Below are positions 6,506 through 8,355 of a stretch of DNA of 8,355 bases, in pieces. The position numbers were made by a program, and so were the translations under genes. The DNA comes from Puniceicoccales bacterium (GTDB lineage Bacteria > Verrucomicrobiota > Verrucomicrobiia > Opitutales > JAIRKQ01), in contig JAISRG010000070.1 of assembly GCA_031273725.1 (NCBI GenBank), positions 1-8,355 of the forward strand, written 5' to 3'. The notes under the pieces were generated by a model, which saw nothing but the letters and a program-made list of their open reading frames with translations, was not told the DNA's origin and searched no databases. The number at the start of each line of letters is the position of its first letter. Within the stretch, counting starts at the first letter, position 1.

Positions 6506-7498
6506 TCATAGGAAAATTTTTATATAAGCTTTTTCTTTGAGCTTTTTTATGTAATTTTCCTTTGCTTCCTTTTGGTACTTTACTGCCAGCATATCTTCAA
6601 TATCATCGCTTACCTCATCCAGCGTAAACTTTTTGGCGGGCTTTTCATCGGCTACAAATAATACGCAAATCGCACCATTTAAAAATATGGGTGGCGTATA
6701 TTCCCCTACTCCAAGTCCCCGTAGCGCATTTGCAAATTCCGGTATCATATCGTCCACGCAGACCCACCCAATGTTAGATACATTATCACCGGATTTAATA
6801 GCCTGCTCCAGGTTTGGTAATTTCGTCTGCAATTCCTCATCCGTATAATTGTCTTTTGACAGGGAAAATTTTTTGACGAAAATTTGTCTATCTAATATGA
6901 AATCTTGAATATGTTCCTCGTAATACTCTTTTATTCTCGCCGGACTTACCTCTGGTTTTGACCTTTGTACTTCCGAAAGCACAAAGTTAGCTATCGCATT
7001 TTCCCTGATATCCTTTTTGAATTCCCTAACCGACTGTCCATTTGCCCGCAGATGCTTTGCAAATGCCATCCTATCATCATCAAATCTATTGTGTATGTAT
7101 GCCTCATATTCCTTCTTTTCATAGTGATCCGACATTTGTCCACCCTTGGATTTAAAATCCGCAACGACAAGTATTCTTTCAATGAATGCATTTAGGACAA
7201 ATTCCTGACACTCGCGAACTTTCTTTTGAAAATCTGCCTGAGATCGGGATATTTTTTGAATTTCGGGAATGAAGTAGGACACTTCTTGCATTAATTTCGT
7301 CATCGTAATTATTTCATTGTTAACGATTGCTGCGACATCGTCGGCATACACAGGTGTTTGGAGTTCTAACATTGACTGTTCCGCGATTTCAGAATTAGGA
7401 TCTTCAGTCAAATTTGCCGTTGCCTCAAGTTGAAATACTCCCAGTAAAATTATCAAAAAAGAACCAATTTTTATCTTCGAAAAAACTTTTCTAAACAA
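6506..7498 (-). CDS. SurA/PpiC-type periplasmic peptidyl-prolyl isomerase-like chaperone
   Basis: This is a probable periplasmic chaperone for outer-membrane proteins. The 330-residue product starts with a signal peptide: basic MFRKVFSKIKIG, hydrophobic SFLIILLGVF, then EATA with likely cleavage after residue 28. Residues about 50-180 are the SurA N-terminal helical domain (AAIVNNEIITMTKLMQEV is typical). A PpiC/parvulin-like segment follows at about 198-290, with NIGWVCVDDMIPEFANALRG, then GEYTPPIF and AICVLFVADEK. It is shorter than a canonical rotamase domain and lacks some consensus positions, so isomerase activity is uncertain. The C-terminal tail is a charged helix. The start used is TTG at 7498; there is no in-frame ATG nearby and no well-spaced ribosome site (AGG abuts the codon), so the start is uncertain. 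The gene is divergent from ymdB and convergent with asd. The reading frame is intact. Confidence 0.75.
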   Translation of the reverse strand: MFRKVFSKIKIGSFLIILLGVFQLEATANLTEDPNSEIAEQSMLELQTPVYADDVAAIVNNEIITMTKLMQEVSYFIPEIQKISRSQADFQKKVRECQEFVLNAFIERILVVADFKSKGGQMSDHYEKKEYEAYIHNRFDDDRMAFAKHLRANGQSVREFKKDIRENAIANFVLSEVQRSKPEVSPARIKEYYEEHIQDFILDRQIFVKKFSLSKDNYTDEELQTKLPNLEQAIKSGDNVSNIGWVCVDDMIPEFANALRGLGVGEYTPPIFLNGAICVLFVADEKPAKKFTLDEVSDDIEDMLAVKYQKEAKENYIKKLKEKAYIKIFL

Positions 7499-7591
7499 CC
7501 TGCCACAACTATGAAAACGGATAAAAGTTTTTCCACTCTTTTTTTAGCATACTTGACAATCTCTACAAATAGGCCTTCCTAAATCTTCCAC

Positions 7592-8349
7592 ATGTCACAT
7601 TTGTTGAAAATTTTATATTTGGGCTATTTGGTTGGCCGTCCTTCCCGGGAATGTATAGCAAAAAGCTTGGGCTGGATAAAAAAAGTATATGACATCGATG
7701 TGGTCATTGCAAATGCTGAAAATGCTACGTCGGGAGCCGGACTCATCCGTGAGCATGCCGAACTGTTACATTCTGGGATCGGCACGGATTTGAACGGGAT
7801 ATCGCGGACTTGGAGTATGTTTGCCGTCCAGCCAATTTGCCAAAAGGATGTCCAGGAAGAAATTTCATTACTTTTGTGAAAAATGGCATAAAAATTGGAG
7901 TTTGTGTGGTTTTGGGGCCCCAATTCATGAAGATCCATGCCTCATGTCCATTCGAAGCCATGGAAAGAATTTTGCAGGACAATGGGTCCAGCGTGAACAT
8001 TTTGCTCGCCGAAATTCATGCCGAAGCGACATCGGAAAAAATTGCATTCGGATGGAATTTTGATGGTAAAGTAACCGGTATTGTTGGAACACACACCCAC
8101 GTTCAAACATCGGATGAACGAATTTTACCAAACGGAACTGCACATATCACAGATCTCGGCATGTGCGGGCCCCACGAATCTGTGATTGGGCGTGAAATTT
8201 TACCCGTTCTACATAGCATGAAGCTAGGGATGCCACAAAAACTCGAAATAGCCTCAGGTGATATTCGTTTAAATGGTATAATATTAACCATCAACAGCCA
8301 TTCTGGGTTAGCCACCAAAATTGTAACATTTTCCGAACGAATGTCCTAG
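7592..8349 (+). pseudogene. ymdB: YmdB-family metallophosphoesterase, broken (frameshifting deletion and lost metal ligand)
   Basis: YmdB-family proteins (TIGR00282) are dimetal phosphoesterases; B. subtilis YmdB hydrolyses 2',3'-cyclic nucleotides. Part one (7592 to about 7773) reads KILYLGYLVGRPSRE, then VVIANAENATSGAGLIREHA and ELLHS. Part two (from 7774, in another frame) reads WDRHGFERDIADLEYVCRPA and on to the end. It includes EIHAEATSEK, GTHTHVQTSDERILP and ITDLGMCGP, with the later metal-binding histidines intact. At the join about a dozen residues expected between HS and WD are missing, including the GNH motif, and the frame changes. The family motif LGD(I/V)VGRPGR has Tyr at residue 12 instead of the metal-ligand Asp (TAT for GAT). 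Either defect alone should inactivate it. A TTGACA lies at 7553-7558, but no convincing -10 follows. The TAG at 8347-8349 is the family's natural end. Confidence 0.85.
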
Positions 8350-8355
8350 GATTTT

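Noticed and set aside
7553..7581. TTGACA upstream of ymdB as a promoter
   Set aside because: The -35 is perfect, but no acceptable -10 box lies 15-19 bases downstream (TTCCTA/TCCTAA are poor), so it is not listed as a feature.
7743..8143. Several overlapping minus-strand ORFs across ymdB
   Set aside because: The plus-strand translation is clearly YmdB-like over the whole region; these are shadows.
1..8355. CRISPR array, rRNA, riboswitch, prophage or toxin-antitoxin system
   Set aside because: No spaced repeats, rRNA motifs, conserved riboswitch cores, phage genes or paired small genes were seen on reading both strands.

Overview
The window is AT-rich bacterial DNA, most likely from a Gram-negative organism. 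It encodes a secreted SurA/PpiC-type periplasmic chaperone-like protein and a heptosyltransferase-like (GT9) enzyme of the kind used on cell-surface glycans. The lineage cannot be fixed from the sequence alone; a PVC-type bacterium such as Verrucomicrobiota is only a guess. Three of the protein-coding loci are visibly broken and transposon debris is present. This is the pattern of a genome losing genes, as in host-associated bacteria that went through a recent bottleneck.

Region 1-1128 is accessory and eroded. On the minus strand it opens with the first 34 codons of an IS630-family transposase that runs off the left edge. A tRNA-His gene (minus) follows, with a plausible promoter. Next comes a short plus-strand ORF with a good ribosome site and a signal-peptide-like N-terminus. 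It runs into a 297-bp element (593-889) bounded by 28-bp inverted repeats (26/28 identical) that carry TA at both outer ends. Inside the element is a frameshifted middle piece of an IS630 transposase. The 239 bp up to 1128 hold no recognisable gene.

Region 1129-5281 is intact coding sequence. It holds a beta-CASP metallo-beta-lactamase-fold RNase-like protein (plus), a large protein joining a GT9 glycosyltransferase to a methyltransferase-like domain (minus), and ispE of the MEP isoprenoid pathway (minus, upstream of the glycosyltransferase on the same strand).

Region 5327-8349 alternates broken and intact genes. asd (aspartate-semialdehyde dehydrogenase) is full length but has an in-frame TAA at codon 197. 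A 198-bp gap holds a hairpin and a possible gene remnant. An intact SurA-like gene (minus) is divergent from a ymdB-family metallophosphoesterase that has lost its first metal-ligand Asp (now Tyr) and a small frame-changing segment that should contain the GNH motif.

The genes do not form one obvious system. They are housekeeping functions (isoprenoid, lysine/DAP-threonine-methionine, envelope, RNA turnover) in a decaying landscape. I found no convincing undescribed defence or biosynthetic system. The items most worth a second look are the MITE-like element with its captured transposase fragment, the GT9-methyltransferase fusion, and the asd and ymdB lesions.
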